Shown here: positions 28,054 through 39,700 of the stretch, in pieces
Position numbering within the stretch: position 1 is the stretch's first letter
Layout of the letters: each line of letters starts with the position of its first letter
NCBI RefSeq assembly: GCF_017916325.1
Contig: NC_090161.1
Coordinates: 707,001-771,000, forward strand
DNA: 64,000 nucleotides
Direction: 5' to 3'
From: Leishmania martiniquensis
Taxonomy: Eukaryota > Euglenozoa > Kinetoplastea > Trypanosomatida > Trypanosomatidae
Made by a program: the position numbers and the translations under genes
The notes under the pieces: generated by a model
Told to the model about the DNA's origin: nothing
Databases searched by the model: none
The model's input: only the letters and a program-made list of their open reading frames with translations

Positions 28054-30582
28054 ATGTCTGACTACCAGTCTAGCGATCTGCAGTTTGAGGTGGCGCCTTC
28101 CACTACGGAGGCAACTTCGGCCGGCACTTTGGTACTGGGCGACTGCTCTGACCTGCACATCGGAGACTATGTCGGGTTCCAGTGCATTGATCCAAGCAAG
28201 GATTGGAAGCTGTCCCTTGGCAGGGTGACCTCCTTCCCATCGCTGTGCACCGTCAAGGTCTCGGTCTACGACGCCGTCAATGACACGGCGGTGACGCGGG
28301 ACCCCCTCTCCGAGGTGGAGCTCCGCGAGAAGGCGGGGGCAGCGAATAAGATGGAGGTGTGGCACAACCGCGAGGCACTGCGGGAGGACCTCATCCTGGA
28401 GCAGACCAAGGAGCAGGCCGCGACGCAACGCCTCTTCGCTGCCCGCGAGAAGACGGCGGCGCGTCAGATAACCATTGGCGACAGAGTGACCAAGTCACTG
28501 GAGAAGCTCGACAAAGCCCGTATCGATCTCCAAGAGATCCCGCCGAAGGAGTGGCGCGACCTGCGCAGCCCCTGCCTCCCGCCCGATGAGGTGATCGGCA
28601 TGCTGCGCTCCGTGATGCTCATCATTTACGAAGACGGCGTCACTGTGTGGGAAGAAATTCAGGAGGTGCTTCGCCGATCCGATTTTATGGACCGCGTGAT
28701 GAGCTGGGACTGCACTGTCACTCCCATGTCGCTCACGCGCCGCAGGAGGATTGTCGCTCTGTGCGCCGGCGAGGATGTCGGTGGCCTTTACCTGAAGAAG
28801 CGCCGCCGCTCCGGCTCCCGCGGTGTGGCCCCGACTGGCCCTCTCGTCGTCTCGGCGAAGAGCTCGAACCCAAGCAACGTGGCTGTTCTCGATGAGTGCA
28901 TGCGTGCCTGGATTAACGCGCAGCTGGCGTGCTCTGAGGCTGCTCGTGAGCAGGAGGTAATGATCAACAAGTGCTTCGCTGAGCAGCAGGAGCAGCGCGT
29001 GCTTCTGCGCGAGATCAACGACATGCGCGTGGGCATCGCTTCCATGGAGATGCAGATGCTGGAGATGAAGAGCACCATCCTTGGCGTTGATAACACACCG
29101 AAGCCGATCATGCCGCTCGAGGCGTACCCGACCGACACGGTCTTCTACAGGCGCACCTACCCGGGCTTGGCGGGCCGCTTAGTGGAAGATGTCATTCTGC
29201 GCAACGCCATCATTTTCAACTTTGGCGCCATCACCTCAGAGGATCAGGAGGGATACATCCGCCTGAACGCCACTCAGGCGGACTTCCTGCGCAGCGCCGT
29301 CATCGCCGCCAACGTGCGCCATGACGCGGATGAGATGGAGGAGCTGCTGGCCCGCAAGGAGCGCGAAGAGCAGGAGATGGCGGACCTCAAGGCTCGCATC
29401 GAGGAACTGCGCAGCAGGCCATCGCTGACGGCGGAGGAGGAGGAGGAGCTAGCGCAGCTGCAGAGGCTCTACGCCGATGCCGAGCGCCGCCACCTCGTGA
29501 CACTGTCTCGCATTGCCGACTTGTATGCCTGCGGCCGCGGCGCGCGGGAGATTACGCTGGCGATCAAACGCCCCGAGTTCTGCTACACCCGTCTCCACTG
29601 CAAGATGTCCGGTGACTGGGACGTAATCTTGCAAGACCCGGCGCGCTACTCGGAAATGCTCGCCGCGTTCTGCGAAGACGTGTCCGGCTTACTGAACATT
29701 CCGGCCAGCTACGTGCTGGACATCGATGCCAGCTCCGGCTCCCTGCTAATCGACTTCACCGTGAAACACAGCGGTGACCTCGACGATGAGGAGCTGCAGA
29801 ACCTCATCAACAAGGGCCCCTTCTCCGCACTCTGCATGTTCTATGAGAAAGTAACGTTAAAGAAAACGTCGCCCCTGAACACGAGCCAGCAACAGGAGAT
29901 GTACGACCTTGAGCAGCGCCACGCCATGCTACTGCCGATCTCTGGTATGGGCATTAAGCAGACGCTGGCGGACTACTACAACGCGGACGGTTCGCTGGAC
30001 GATGAGTTCAGTGACGATGTGAGAGCGAGTCCGTACTATTGCCGGCCCAGTATCACGATACAGATTCTCCGAGAGGACTACGATGATGTGATGGTGCGTG
30101 GTCCCTTCGAGCAGCACGCCAGGGGTGCCGGCAAGGGGCCAAATATGGATATGGAGGCGAGCACCATGGCGCCGATCGAAGGCGCGTACGAGAGCAAAGA
30201 AGAAGATGGGTCGGCTGGCGTAACGCAGGCGACTTCGGGTCTCACTGAGACAGGGGACGGTGCGCACGATATGGAGTCGGAGCCACCGACAGAGGTGCGT
30301 GGCCGCACCACGACTCTGGGCGATGAGGTGCCACCCGCCGAGGCAGCCGTCACCGTCTCTGCCCCAATTGAAGAGGAGGATAAGGCTGCAGCTGATGGGA
30401 ATACGGATTCGCGAGAGGACGCTGCGACTGTCGGCAAGGGAGCAGACGCTGCTCGCCCCGGGGGCAAAGCCTCGTCCTCCACGACCTCGTCCACATCGTC
30501 TTCCGCTTCAAAGAAGAAATCGCCCAAGGCATCTTCGTCGAAGAGGTCGTCCAAGGGGTCTTCGACGAACAGGAAGCCGTAG
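28054..30582 (+). CDS. FAZ1-domain protein with dynein-stalk-like N-terminus, paralogue of the giant protein
   Basis: An 842-residue protein with the architecture of the giant neighbour but only one FAZ1-type domain. Residues ~28-75 repeat the start domain (LHIGDYVGF ... WKLSLGRV). Coiled coil at ~95-165 and ~300-350 flanks a head with LPPDEVIGMLRSVMLIIYED, then W, then VLRRSDFMDRVMSWD, then MRAWINAQLAC, the pattern of a dynein microtubule-binding domain. A basic insert (KKRRRSGSRG) breaks the head. A block with NFGAITSEDQEGY matches NFGAVTSQEQEEGY of the giant protein. A charged coiled coil follows at ~425-490, then the FAZ1-type domain at ~505-600 (MSGDWDVIL ... LIDFTV). The end is Ser/Lys-rich low complexity. 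A cytoskeletal role is inferred. Confidence 0.82.
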   Translation: MSDYQSSDLQFEVAPSTTEATSAGTLVLGDCSDLHIGDYVGFQCIDPSKDWKLSLGRVTSFPSLCTVKVSVYDAVNDTAVTRDPLSEVELREKAGAANKMEVWHNREALREDLILEQTKEQAATQRLFAAREKTAARQITIGDRVTKSLEKLDKARIDLQEIPPKEWRDLRSPCLPPDEVIGMLRSVMLIIYEDGVTVWEEIQEVLRRSDFMDRVMSWDCTVTPMSLTRRRRIVALCAGEDVGGLYLKKRRRSGSRGVAPTGPLVVSAKSSNPSNVAVLDECMRAWINAQLACSEAAREQEVMINKCFAEQQEQRVLLREINDMRVGIASMEMQMLEMKSTILGVDNTPKPIMPLEAYPTDTVFYRRTYPGLAGRLVEDVILRNAIIFNFGAITSEDQEGYIRLNATQADFLRSAVIAANVRHDADEMEELLARKEREEQEMADLKARIEELRSRPSLTAEEEEELAQLQRLYADAERRHLVTLSRIADLYACGRGAREITLAIKRPEFCYTRLHCKMSGDWDVILQDPARYSEMLAAFCEDVSGLLNIPASYVLDIDASSGSLLIDFTVKHSGDLDDEELQNLINKGPFSALCMFYEKVTLKKTSPLNTSQQQEMYDLEQRHAMLLPISGMGIKQTLADYYNADGSLDDEFSDDVRASPYYCRPSITIQILREDYDDVMVRGPFEQHARGAGKGPNMDMEASTMAPIEGAYESKEEDGSAGVTQATSGLTETGDGAHDMESEPPTEVRGRTTTLGDEVPPAEAAVTVSAPIEEEDKAAADGNTDSREDAATVGKGADAARPGGKASSSTTSSTSSSASKKKSPKASSSKRSSKGSSTNRKP

Positions 30583-33558
30583 GAGAGTCGCGTGGGCGAT
30601 CTCCTATTGTTTTGTAGACGCGTGAGAAGCGGAACATGCGAGGAGCACGGGCGAACGTACAGTTGCGCGGGGTAGCGAAGGGCTGTCGGGCCCACGAATG
30701 TGCGCCAAGGAAGCTATGACTTCGATGTCTCATCGCGGAGACTTTCGTTTCTTTTTTTTTTTCGTTTGAATGGAGGTTCTTGTGTTGGCTGTCACTCCTG
30801 CGAAACGGCGATTAGGGTGTCTGCCTGTCTGTCTCCACGCTTGACCGCACTTGCCTCTCTGCCACTCCCTTTCTCCCTCGGCGCAGGGCAAACATCACGA
30901 ATCGGGCGTCTGCCATACCGCGTGTGTGCCTGGACGTCATTTATTTATTTCTCTCTTCCCTCGATTTCCTGTATCGGTGATTTCATTCCGTTTTTTTTTC
31001 TCAGTTCGTTGTTGTTAGCTGATAGGGGTTTCTTTCCATTTCTCCTCACGTCAGGTTATGTGCGGCCTCGCGTGAGCTCTCGTCTCTCCCCCTCTCGTGC
31101 CCCCTTTTCTCCGTTTGAAAGAATATATATCTGGCCGCTTCGTTGTCTTGTACCCCCCTCCTCCCTCTCTCACGCTAACCCTCACTTTCGTACCGGCGTG
31201 CTCTCTTCTCTCTGCACGCTTCTTCAGCTTTTACGTTTGTATGCGGCGGCGCTCTTTCTCTTAGTTCACGGGAGGCTCTTCGCCGAGACTGTTCCACCTG
31301 CCCTCCCCCTCCCTCCCTCCCCCACTATCATCGTGGTGGTGGGCACTCCGCGCGGGCGGCAGAAGGGGGGAAGCGAGACAAGGCGGGCGCTCCCTCCTCT
31401 CCTCTCTGGCCTTCCCCATCGTCCTCCCTTCATCCACATATATTTCTCCCGATAGAGTCGTTTCCGTCTGCGTGCAGATTCGCTGTTGTCTCCTTTCGCC
31501 CCCCTCTTTTTCTTCACTCGAAAGGGGACTGGGCATGAGCCGTAGACCGGCTTGTGCGCGGCTGTCTGTTGATGCGTGTGCCTCCGCGAAGCGAAAGGGG
31601 CACAGAGGGACAAAACAGCGAGAGACTGCCAGCACTACCATCATCTGGCAGCTCTGCCAGCCATCCCGTTCCCCTCCCCGGCACACGCTCGCACACATGC
31701 ACACCTATGTTCTCACAAAATCGTTGGATGATACGCTGAACCTGTACCCGAATGTTTCCGCCCCCTCCCCCCTCCTCCCCCTCTTTTTGCTGTGCCTTCA
31801 CTCCTCTCCCCCATCAGTGACTATTTTAGGCTCGTAACTCTTTGTATGTCTCTCTCTGTTGATGTCCTCGGCGCTTTGGGTTTGTTTCTCGCTTCCTTTT
31901 TTTTGTGTGTGCGTGTCTTGAACGAATCTGGCAGTCACACAGACGTACGCCTTGCGCATTTCGCACGCACCGCCATCACTGACGACAGCGGTGACCTCTC
32001 GCTCCCCCCTCTCCTCTGGCAGACGGTCTCGAAGGCCTTTTCCTTCTCATGCCCCCTCCTCTGCGCGTATGTTTCCTGCATTGCTCTTATGTCTGTGTGT
32101 GTGTCTCTCTTTTAGTACACGTGCGGTGACGAGCTCTCTCCTTTGCTCCGTGCTCCCGCAGCGCACACACACATATGCAGACGCCACAAAGCGATCACTC
32201 CCCTAAAAAAAAAGAAAATATATGCGGTGATGTTGGACAGAAAAGCTGAGGGAGTCAACCACGGACGCATGAGAGGGGCTGATGAGTTGAGAGCACACCA
32301 ACGAGCAAAGTGTGCGCGCGTCTGCTTTTGAGGTTTTCTTTGATTTCGGGAAGAGTGGGGATGGGGATGGCGGTGGTGAGTGGGGGTGGCACGGCGCGTG
32401 AGGTGAGAGGGTGGTGGGGGGCGAAAAAGCGAGACTGGCTCCTCTCATCCCTCTGGCGGCGTCGGCGAGAGGGCCAAGGAATGGGGGACGCGAGGGAGCT
32501 GCGGTGGCCGTGATGGTGGTTGTGGTTGTGGGAAGAAGTCCTCGGGAGGAGGGGCCGAGGAGGACCAGGCGGTAGGCCTCGGCTCCCCTCTCTCGGCTAC
32601 CGCGTGCGGTTGCCATGGCGCTTCGGAGGCTTGGACTGCACTTATCCACTCCCTGCCCTTCGACTCCTCGGCCTCCGCTGTCAAACGCACCCACGGCCTT
32701 ATCTCTGTCTAGTGTGCTCATCAGGCCACCGTGTCAGTATGTACTCCCTACTCCCCCAACACGCCGCCCCCACTTGTCGCTAAGGCGGGGTGGGCGACAC
32801 AGACAACAGTGAAAGAGGGCGGCCAATCAGGTATGCACGTCGGCGCTGATGTCTTTGGCCAGCGGTACGGCTTGCCCAACTCCACTTCCATCTCCTTCCC
32901 TCCGTTTTCCCCCCTCTTGCCCCCCCTCAACGGCTCTTTTGCTCGTTGCCGTCTTGTGCTTGCATATGCGTTGCCGCATCAGAGAAGCGAGGGCGACAAT
33001 TCGCATCACGCAGAGCTCCCGTCTCTATAGCTTCGGCGGCTGGCACAGCTGTCGCTGCAGCCCGCCCTCCCCCTTCTCTCCTTTCTGTTTCCCGGGTACT
33101 GCGCATCTGTCTTTGTCGTCTTGGGCGTTGCCGCATCACTCCATACGCGGTCAGCAACCAACAGTCAGGCACACACGAACTTATTTAAACATCTTTGTAA
33201 ATCGCCTATGCTCAGTGGCATCAGCGCTGCCGCCGCCTAAAAGAAGCGAAAAAGGGAAGCACGCCGGCCCTCCGCCTCCCCCCTCCCCCCAATTGGAAGG
33301 GGCTAAGTGGACCCTATGCTCCTTCGAGGACCTGTCTCACTCCGCCGGCTCGGCGAAAGATGCCGTGCAGGGCTCGTCGTGCTTGCTGGCGCACCTCTTG
33401 CTCCGTGTAGCTCCTTGCGAAGGTGCAGCGCGAGCACCAGGCCTCGCATCGCACTGAAAAGAGTCGATTCTCCGGCCACTGCTCTCCAGTGCGTCTCGCT
33501 CCACTGTGAAAGGCGCCGCGCGCTGATCGGGACTGCGCCGTCGAAGCGATCGTGCACG
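30583..33558 (+). other. Long spacer upstream of the SCO1 gene
   Basis: About 3 kb. 30700-32200 is heavily C/T-biased with poly-T runs; a 251-codon open frame there (30700-31455) is Phe/Ser/Leu-rich and is rejected. 32330-32900 is instead G-rich and then mixed. No RNA gene recognised. A tract of C's at 33265-33290 is followed by AG at 33298-33299. Confidence 0.55.
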
Positions 33559-34611
33559 ATGACCAGGCACGCCTTCTCTGGCAGCTGGCGGCACGCCTCC
33601 AACACTGCTCGCAGCGGTGGCAAGGACATCGACATCGTAGACCAGGAGAAGCCGACTCATATCCGTGTCGCGGAGCAGAAGGACAGCCAAATTTACACGT
33701 ACAATGAGTACGTTGAGAAGCATGAGCTGGAGGAGCGCGCGGGGCGGACGATGAGCCAGGCCGTTGATGAGATGCGCGACAACCCGGTGTGGATGCTGTG
33801 GGCGCTGGGATTTCTATCGCTCGGCGTCATGACCGTCGTTGTATCGATTCGCATTCGCCGGGAGCAGCTGCGCTTCGACCCAAAGCTGCGCGCCGTGCAA
33901 TCCTTCGATAGCCCAGAGGGGCCCAGCATTGGCGGGCCGTTCAGCTTAGTCAATGTCAAGACAGGCAAGCGTGTCACGGATGGGGACCTGAAGGGAAAGT
34001 GGCTTTACATCTATTTTGGGTTCACGAACTGCCCTGACGTGTGCCCGGAGGAGATGGCCAAGATGGCCCGCGTCATCAAGCACCTCGACAAGAAGGTGGG
34101 CAGGGACTACTGGCAGCCCATTTTCATCTCCCTCGACCCGAAGCGCGACACACCGGAAAAGGTACGCGAGTACCTGAGCGACTTCTCGCCGCGCATCATG
34201 GGCCTGGTGGGGACGCAGGCGGAGGTCGAGGAGGCGGCCCGCCAGTATCGCGTCTACTTTGCCATCCCAGATGCGGAGGCCATGTCCGAAGACGACTACC
34301 TGGTGGACCACTCCATCATCATGTACCTCATGGACCCTGAGGGGCGCTTCTCCGACTACACGACAAAGGAGTTCCAGTGGTTCGAAAGCTACAGTAAGCT
34401 GCTGCGACGCATGATGGACTACGAGCGCCATAGGGCGACCGCGGAGCAGCGACGGGTGCAGCGCGGTGAGGCACCGCTCGCTGATGGCGAGTCGCCCGCC
34501 AACTTGAAGATCGCGAATTTGGCGTCGATGCTCGACAACACGGAAGCCCAGGAGTCGCAGGAGGCGGCGCTGCGGAATCAGCCGAGGCGCTTGCCGACGC
34601 ACCGATCGTGA
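33559..34611 (+). CDS. SCO1: SCO1/SenC copper chaperone for cytochrome c oxidase
   Basis: A 350-residue inner-mitochondrial-membrane protein that delivers copper to the CuA site of cytochrome oxidase subunit 2. A single membrane segment lies at residues 75-98. The thioredoxin-like SCO domain follows, with copper ligands C158 and C162 (FTNCPDVCPEE) and H251 (VDHSIIMYLMDP). Other family motifs are FISLDPKRDTPEKV and YFAIPD. The N-terminal residues MTRHAFSGSWRHASNTARSG look like a mitochondrial presequence. The frame stays open upstream and contains an earlier ATG at 33316, giving 81 more residues, but that part is Arg/Cys-rich like a non-coding frame. I prefer 33559. The gene lies inside the FAZ1-domain cluster without functional connection that I can see. 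The ~90-residue C-terminal tail is variable. Confidence 0.93.
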   Translation: MTRHAFSGSWRHASNTARSGGKDIDIVDQEKPTHIRVAEQKDSQIYTYNEYVEKHELEERAGRTMSQAVDEMRDNPVWMLWALGFLSLGVMTVVVSIRIRREQLRFDPKLRAVQSFDSPEGPSIGGPFSLVNVKTGKRVTDGDLKGKWLYIYFGFTNCPDVCPEEMAKMARVIKHLDKKVGRDYWQPIFISLDPKRDTPEKVREYLSDFSPRIMGLVGTQAEVEEAARQYRVYFAIPDAEAMSEDDYLVDHSIIMYLMDPEGRFSDYTTKEFQWFESYSKLLRRMMDYERHRATAEQRRVQRGEAPLADGESPANLKIANLASMLDNTEAQESQEAALRNQPRRLPTHRS

Positions 34612-35314
34612 GGCGGCCAACCAGAGCAGTACCAGAAAAGGGAAAAGAAGGTGGTGCCCTCAAGCACACTTACACACACAGCGAGAGCCCGATCCGGGCA
34701 AGAAAGGCGCTGCGCTGCGTAGGGCGCCGATGGCGGTGCGAGTCCTCGAGGCTGCTCCACGTGCCATGCACTTGTACGTGTGCGGCGTACGTGATACGCC
34801 AGGGGTATATATTGCCGTCATCACCTCACGTGCACGCGAAAGGCGCGTAGCCATAAACAGGATAGCAGACAGGCGCCCTCGCACTGACGCACGGATGCAC
34901 ACACGCACCTATCCCGATGTGTGTACATGTCTGAGCGTGCGCCTGGACATGCCACCCACCCCTTTGCGCAAGATGTGTGCACCTTCTCCCCTCTCCGGCA
35001 CACCGAATTCTCCCTCTTCGCCCCCCCTGCCCCTTTCCCCTGCGGCTCATCATTCTTCGACCCCCCTCCCCCTCAGGATGCAGTCCTTCTGCCCCTGACT
35101 CACTCTCTCGAAACGCGCGCGCCATCCTCTCTCTCTCTCACTGTCTTACCCCGCTGACGTATTTTTGTCTTCCCTCTGATAGGAACAGGCTGCCTTTTTT
35201 TTTCCTCCCCCACCAGACATTCGTTGCACCAATACTCATCGCACTATTTTGTGTGCCTTCATCGCGAACACTTCTTCTCAGCTCGTTTGTGCATTCCAAC
35301 AGAACCACATCACG
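34612..35314 (+). other. Spacer upstream of the 220-residue FAZ1-domain gene
   Basis: No gene. Pyrimidine-rich in its second half, ending with a strong acceptor at 35215-35216. Confidence 0.65.
35191..35216 (+). promoter_or_regulatory. Strong trans-splice acceptor of the 220-residue gene
   Basis: TGCC, a run of T's, then CCTCCCCCACCAG, with AG at 35215-35216. It lies 98 bases before the ATG at 35315, the first in-frame ATG after it. Confidence 0.7.
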
Positions 35315-35977
35315 ATGTCCCGCCGTGAGAGCTGTGTCTGGCACCCAATGCCCGAGGAGGTGCGTCGTTCCTCCGTCCAGTCGCGCCGCGCGTCGCTGGC
35401 CGCTGGCCGCCGCAAGAGCCTGAATGCGAATGAGCCCGACTGGGATGTGGAGGCCCCGCCAACCCCCTTTCACTACGAGTATAGCACGCGTGAAAACGCA
35501 GCGGAGACGGAGCACACCCTACACGAGGCCGCCGCGCCACCGGCGAAGTCCCCTAAGGGGTTGCAGGGTGCCGAAGAGTCGACCCTCGCAGAGGTAACGC
35601 AGGTCGCTATCATCTCCGAGTCGCCGTCCATGGAGGACGAGGAGGCGGCAGCGGCGGCGCAGCCAATTGATGCGGCCGTGGTGGACTCCAGAACGAATCG
35701 CACCCGCCATACCGTGCGCTTTCACGGCGAAAAGTGGGCGAAGGTACTGCGCAAGCGCCGCACAGAGATCGAGGCGTCCTTCATGGAGGACATCCGGGAC
35801 GGCGCGTCCATCATGGCACATGAGGCGAAGCGGCTGAAGATCAAAATGAACGACTGTATGGAGGTGACGTTTGTCATGTACAGCGATAGCCGCGCGCGGC
35901 AGAAGGAGATTCATGTGGCGCTGCAGAATTACAACTTCCCCAAGACATGCCAGCGGTACATCAATTTCGAGGCGTGA
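35315..35977 (+). CDS. Small single FAZ1-domain protein
   Basis: A 220-residue protein starting MSRRESCVWHPMPEE. The first ~130 residues are polar and low in predicted structure. The last ~85 hold one FAZ1-type domain: TVRFHGEKWAKVLRKRRTEI, then ASFMEDIRDGA, then a strand with MEVTFVMYSD, then NFPKTCQRYINFEA. Compared with the repeats of the giant protein, the DTA motif has become DIR and the final VWxLY has become TCQRYI, so it is a diverged member. There is no coiled coil or membrane segment. It lies in the same cluster and orientation as its larger relatives, which suggests an old tandem duplication. Confidence 0.78.
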   Translation: MSRRESCVWHPMPEEVRRSSVQSRRASLAAGRRKSLNANEPDWDVEAPPTPFHYEYSTRENAAETEHTLHEAAAPPAKSPKGLQGAEESTLAEVTQVAIISESPSMEDEEAAAAAQPIDAAVVDSRTNRTRHTVRFHGEKWAKVLRKRRTEIEASFMEDIRDGASIMAHEAKRLKIKMNDCMEVTFVMYSDSRARQKEIHVALQNYNFPKTCQRYINFEA

Positions 35978-36683
35978 GATGAGTACAGGGCGACGCACGC
36001 GCACACCCACATTTCTGTGGGCTTACTCTTTACTGACGTCTTCCTACGGTGTCGCCACACCGACACAGAGAGGGGAACAAAAAGACATGTGGTGATGGTG
36101 GTGGTGGACGAACGAGTCAGATGGGGTGCCAGAAGACACTCACACCTGGTACACCGATACACATGACCACGTGGGTGCTCGGCCATGAATGCCAGCTGCC
36201 CCCCTTCCCATCCTCGTATAGATGCGTACCCACCGATGCGCAGAAAGGGGAAGGCAAGAGCACACGAGGCCTCCCCCCACCTCACATTTACTGAGAACAA
36301 CGAAGAAAAACGGTGAAGAATGGCGCGTTTCGGTAGAGAAAGAAACGTTCTTAGGCGGAAGGGAGAGGAGCTGAAAGGCTTCTCAATAGCAGAGGAAGTA
36401 TGCGCAATCGCTGCATTGAAGCGTACGTGGTGTGCCTTGGCTGGAGTCATAACGAGGTGAAGGGGTGAGATGTAACGAAGAGTTGATTTGGGTAGGGGAG
36501 GCAACGACGGCGCTGGCAGAGGACGACAAGGAAAAAAAAGTCGACACATGCAAAGAAGTGAAAGCGAGGCGAATCCGCGCATGTGACTGCGCTTGTCGAA
36601 TGTGCACTTCTTTTTGTGTCCCGCTTTTTTTTCCTTTCGTGCTCGCTGCGCTATTGTGTGTATGCACATCTCTCTCTCTGAGC

Positions 36684-36702
36684 GTGTGTGTGTGTGTGTG
36701 TG
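36684..36702. repeat. (TG)n microsatellite
   Basis: Uninterrupted TG run after a CT run, inside the gene-poor 5.5-kb stretch. Confidence 0.85.
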
Positions 36703-39700
36703 CGTGTGCTGATTCGACTCGTTGACGCCACTTTCCTATTCACCCGCCGCCCCTCGCTCCCTCTCTGTCTCTTCCCTTTTTATCTGTGTCCACTCTCGTC
36801 TTCGCCATTTCTGTTGGTACACCACCTCCTCTTGGGACTGTATGCGAACGGAATGCGCGAGCCTGCGTCTGCGCATTTCTCCCGTCTCTTTCTCGCCCTC
36901 CCCTTTTTTGCGAAGGCCCCAGCAGAGGCCCCATTGCCACCTGCAGCGGAGCCCTTAATCGCTTTTGGTTTCCTTCCTTTACTGATGTCCTTTTGCTTCT
37001 CGCTGCCTTCGTTGCGACTTCACTCCATCATGCCGACTGCCCATCTTTTTTTTCTTTAGCATGTGGGTGTGCCAGTATGTGTATGTGTGTGCGTCTGTGT
37101 ATGTCTGTTTAAAACGTGCTTTTACCTTTTCCTCTCGACCTGTTCAAGGCAGTGAGCTCATGTTCGATGGTCTTCTCCATCGCTCTCTTCCTTACATCTG
37201 TGCCTGAGTCAAGGTGCGTGCATGGTACGCAGCACGAGTGCCGAGGTGCCTGCAGGTCCGGTTTGTTGCTCCTCTTATGTGGCGTCACCCCTCGCTCTTA
37301 CGCTCTCTCTTCTATCGGCAGTGCACACCCGCTGCTGTTCAGACACACACACACACACGCACACACTGACACACCCACATTTATGCATGCAAGCGTATCG
37401 GTTACTCCATCGTCATCACCCGAAGAAGTAAAAGAGGGGTAGTGGAGGAACGTGGCGAAAAAAGCACAACAGGGGATGCGAGGTGCCCCTTTCTGCCCAC
37501 CCTCCCCCTCCCCTCCCTCTTTGCACTTCGTTTTTTTTTTTTGTGCTGGTATCGCCTCACCTCTTTTTGAGTGGCTTCTTCGGCCTGCCCTCATTTTTGT
37601 GCTGCCTTACTTACTTTGGCGTGACTCTGTCTTGTCGGGGGTGCCCTCCCCCCTCGCCATGCTATCTCTTTGCCCTTTCTCTCTACATCCGTCTAAGCGT
37701 GTGTGCGTGCGGAACGCCTGCGCTGATATCTGAAGCCCCTCCCTCCGCCCTCTCCGTTCCCTCTCTTCTGCTCCGGTTCTTCCGGCCCTGCGGCGCTTCT
37801 CGTCTCTTAGGTGCCATGCTGTATTTTTTTCGGGCCCTCACGCTTCTGTTTGCCAGCAGCAGCAGCAGCACCCCCCCCCTCACCCATCACCCCCTTTTTT
37901 TCATATGCGAGCCTTTTTCTCTCTCGCTCTATGTGTGCGTACGTGCGCGTGTGCGTGTGTATGTGTGTGTTCGTTTGTTTCGATCTCTCCGATGCACGTT
38001 GGAAGCCACAGGAAAATAATCACGCACACGCACAGAGAGAGGGAGAGTGAAGGAAAGCTGAGGCAGCGCGCAAGACGATTGCGGCGCTTTTGAGGAGGGC
38101 GGATGTGCGAGAGAGCGGCAAAGCGAAGCGGAGCAGAGAAATGAGGCGATATTTCTCTCTGTCTCTGTTTCTCTTTGCGTCTTCTGCATTTATCTTCTCG
38201 CCCCCCTCTCTCTCTCGCGCGCGCGCGGTTTTCTTCGTCACCATCTACACCGTAATCGTCACCTTCACTGTACCACTTGTTCTCCTGTTCTATTTTTCTC
38301 TTTCCCCTTTTCGCGCTCTCGCTCTTTTCGCTTTCGTTGCCATTGATTCTCCGGCGTCTCATCACCCGCACTCAGATGGACAGCTGTACGCACCGCCGTC
38401 GGTGACGGTATGTGCGTCTAAGTGTGTGCAGCCTTGTTTGATGTTATGTCTACGCACACACGCACACTTCTTTCTTTTGTCCTTTCCCCCTTTTTTCTCT
38501 ATCGCTGCGGTTCCGGCCGGTGGCGAGAATTCCGCACATTTTGTACGCGCCTCTGTGGGACGTGGCGCGTCGTGCATTTTTTTCTCTTCTCTCTGGTGGT
38601 TGCCCACGAAGCTGCTTGCATGCACACTTGCTTGCTTGCGAGAGTGAGAGAGAGCGAGAGGGCTGAGAGGTGAAAGGAGGCAAGATCTGCATGCGTGTGC
38701 GCGCTCGGACAAGCTCAGCTCACATTGCCTATGCAAATTCTTAGGCATCCCATGCCCTCCCTTCCCATCGTCGTTGCCGCCTGTAGGAGGCGAGGAGGCA
38801 GGGGACGAGGCTGCCGCAACAAAAGAAAGGAAAGCAGGACGCACGCATCGGAATCTGCGTACACATACACACGCACACACGGGTACACAGGGGTATGGTA
38901 TGTGTTGTGTGCGTGCTGGTGGTGCCTGTGGCGCTCTCTTCCTCCGCTCTCCCTGCGCTCGCTCCTCCTCTTTCTCTCCTTTGCGTCCTTCTTGCGTGCG
39001 ACACTGATGAAGAGCGTTGCCTCCTTCGTCTACCCGTCCCGCTTCTCTGCCTGTCGACTGCACAGATTTCGTTAGCCTCTCTCCTCTCTGTATGTGTGTA
39101 TGCGGTGGCCGCTGAACAACTCCGCCACTCCTCCGCCTTTTTTGTTGCGTTACTTTATGTGGTCTCTCTCATTTTTTTTGCTAAATTTGTGTTTACGCCT
39201 CTTTGCCGTCTCGAGATGGAGGGCGCTCGCGCTCCGCACACGCAGAAGAAGAAAAGAAGAAGACGCCCTCGAGTCGGTGTGTTTTTTTCCTGCACTCATG
39301 TCCGCATGTTCTTCTCTGCGAAGGCGAATACGTGCAGCCGCTGTTTTTTTTCTGCATTCCCCTTTTTCTTTCTCGTGTGCATGCTGAGGCGTGCGTGCTT
39401 GCTCAGCAGATATGTGTGTGCTTCCGCAGTGTCGCTCTCTCGATCATTCTCTCTCTCCACCGCTTCATGTGGCCTCCCTCCTGCGCGCATTTGGGCCCCT
39501 ATTGCGACTGTGTCTGGAGCACCTTGCCACTCCCTTTCATCCCCCTTCCCCCCCTGAGTCTCTCTCTCTCTTCTTCCTGTGTTGCGTGTTCTCGGCGGTC
39601 GCGAACCGGCGCTCCATCCGATGACGCGAGGCCTGGCGGACGGAGGTGAGTCACAAAAAAAAAGGGACGCATGCCGTCGCCAAAGCGAGCCAGCAAGCGG

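Noticed and set aside
30700..31455. 251-codon Phe/Ser/Leu-rich open frame after the 842-residue gene
   Set aside because: Product of a C/T-biased spacer. The apparent hydrophobicity reflects T-runs, not membrane segments.
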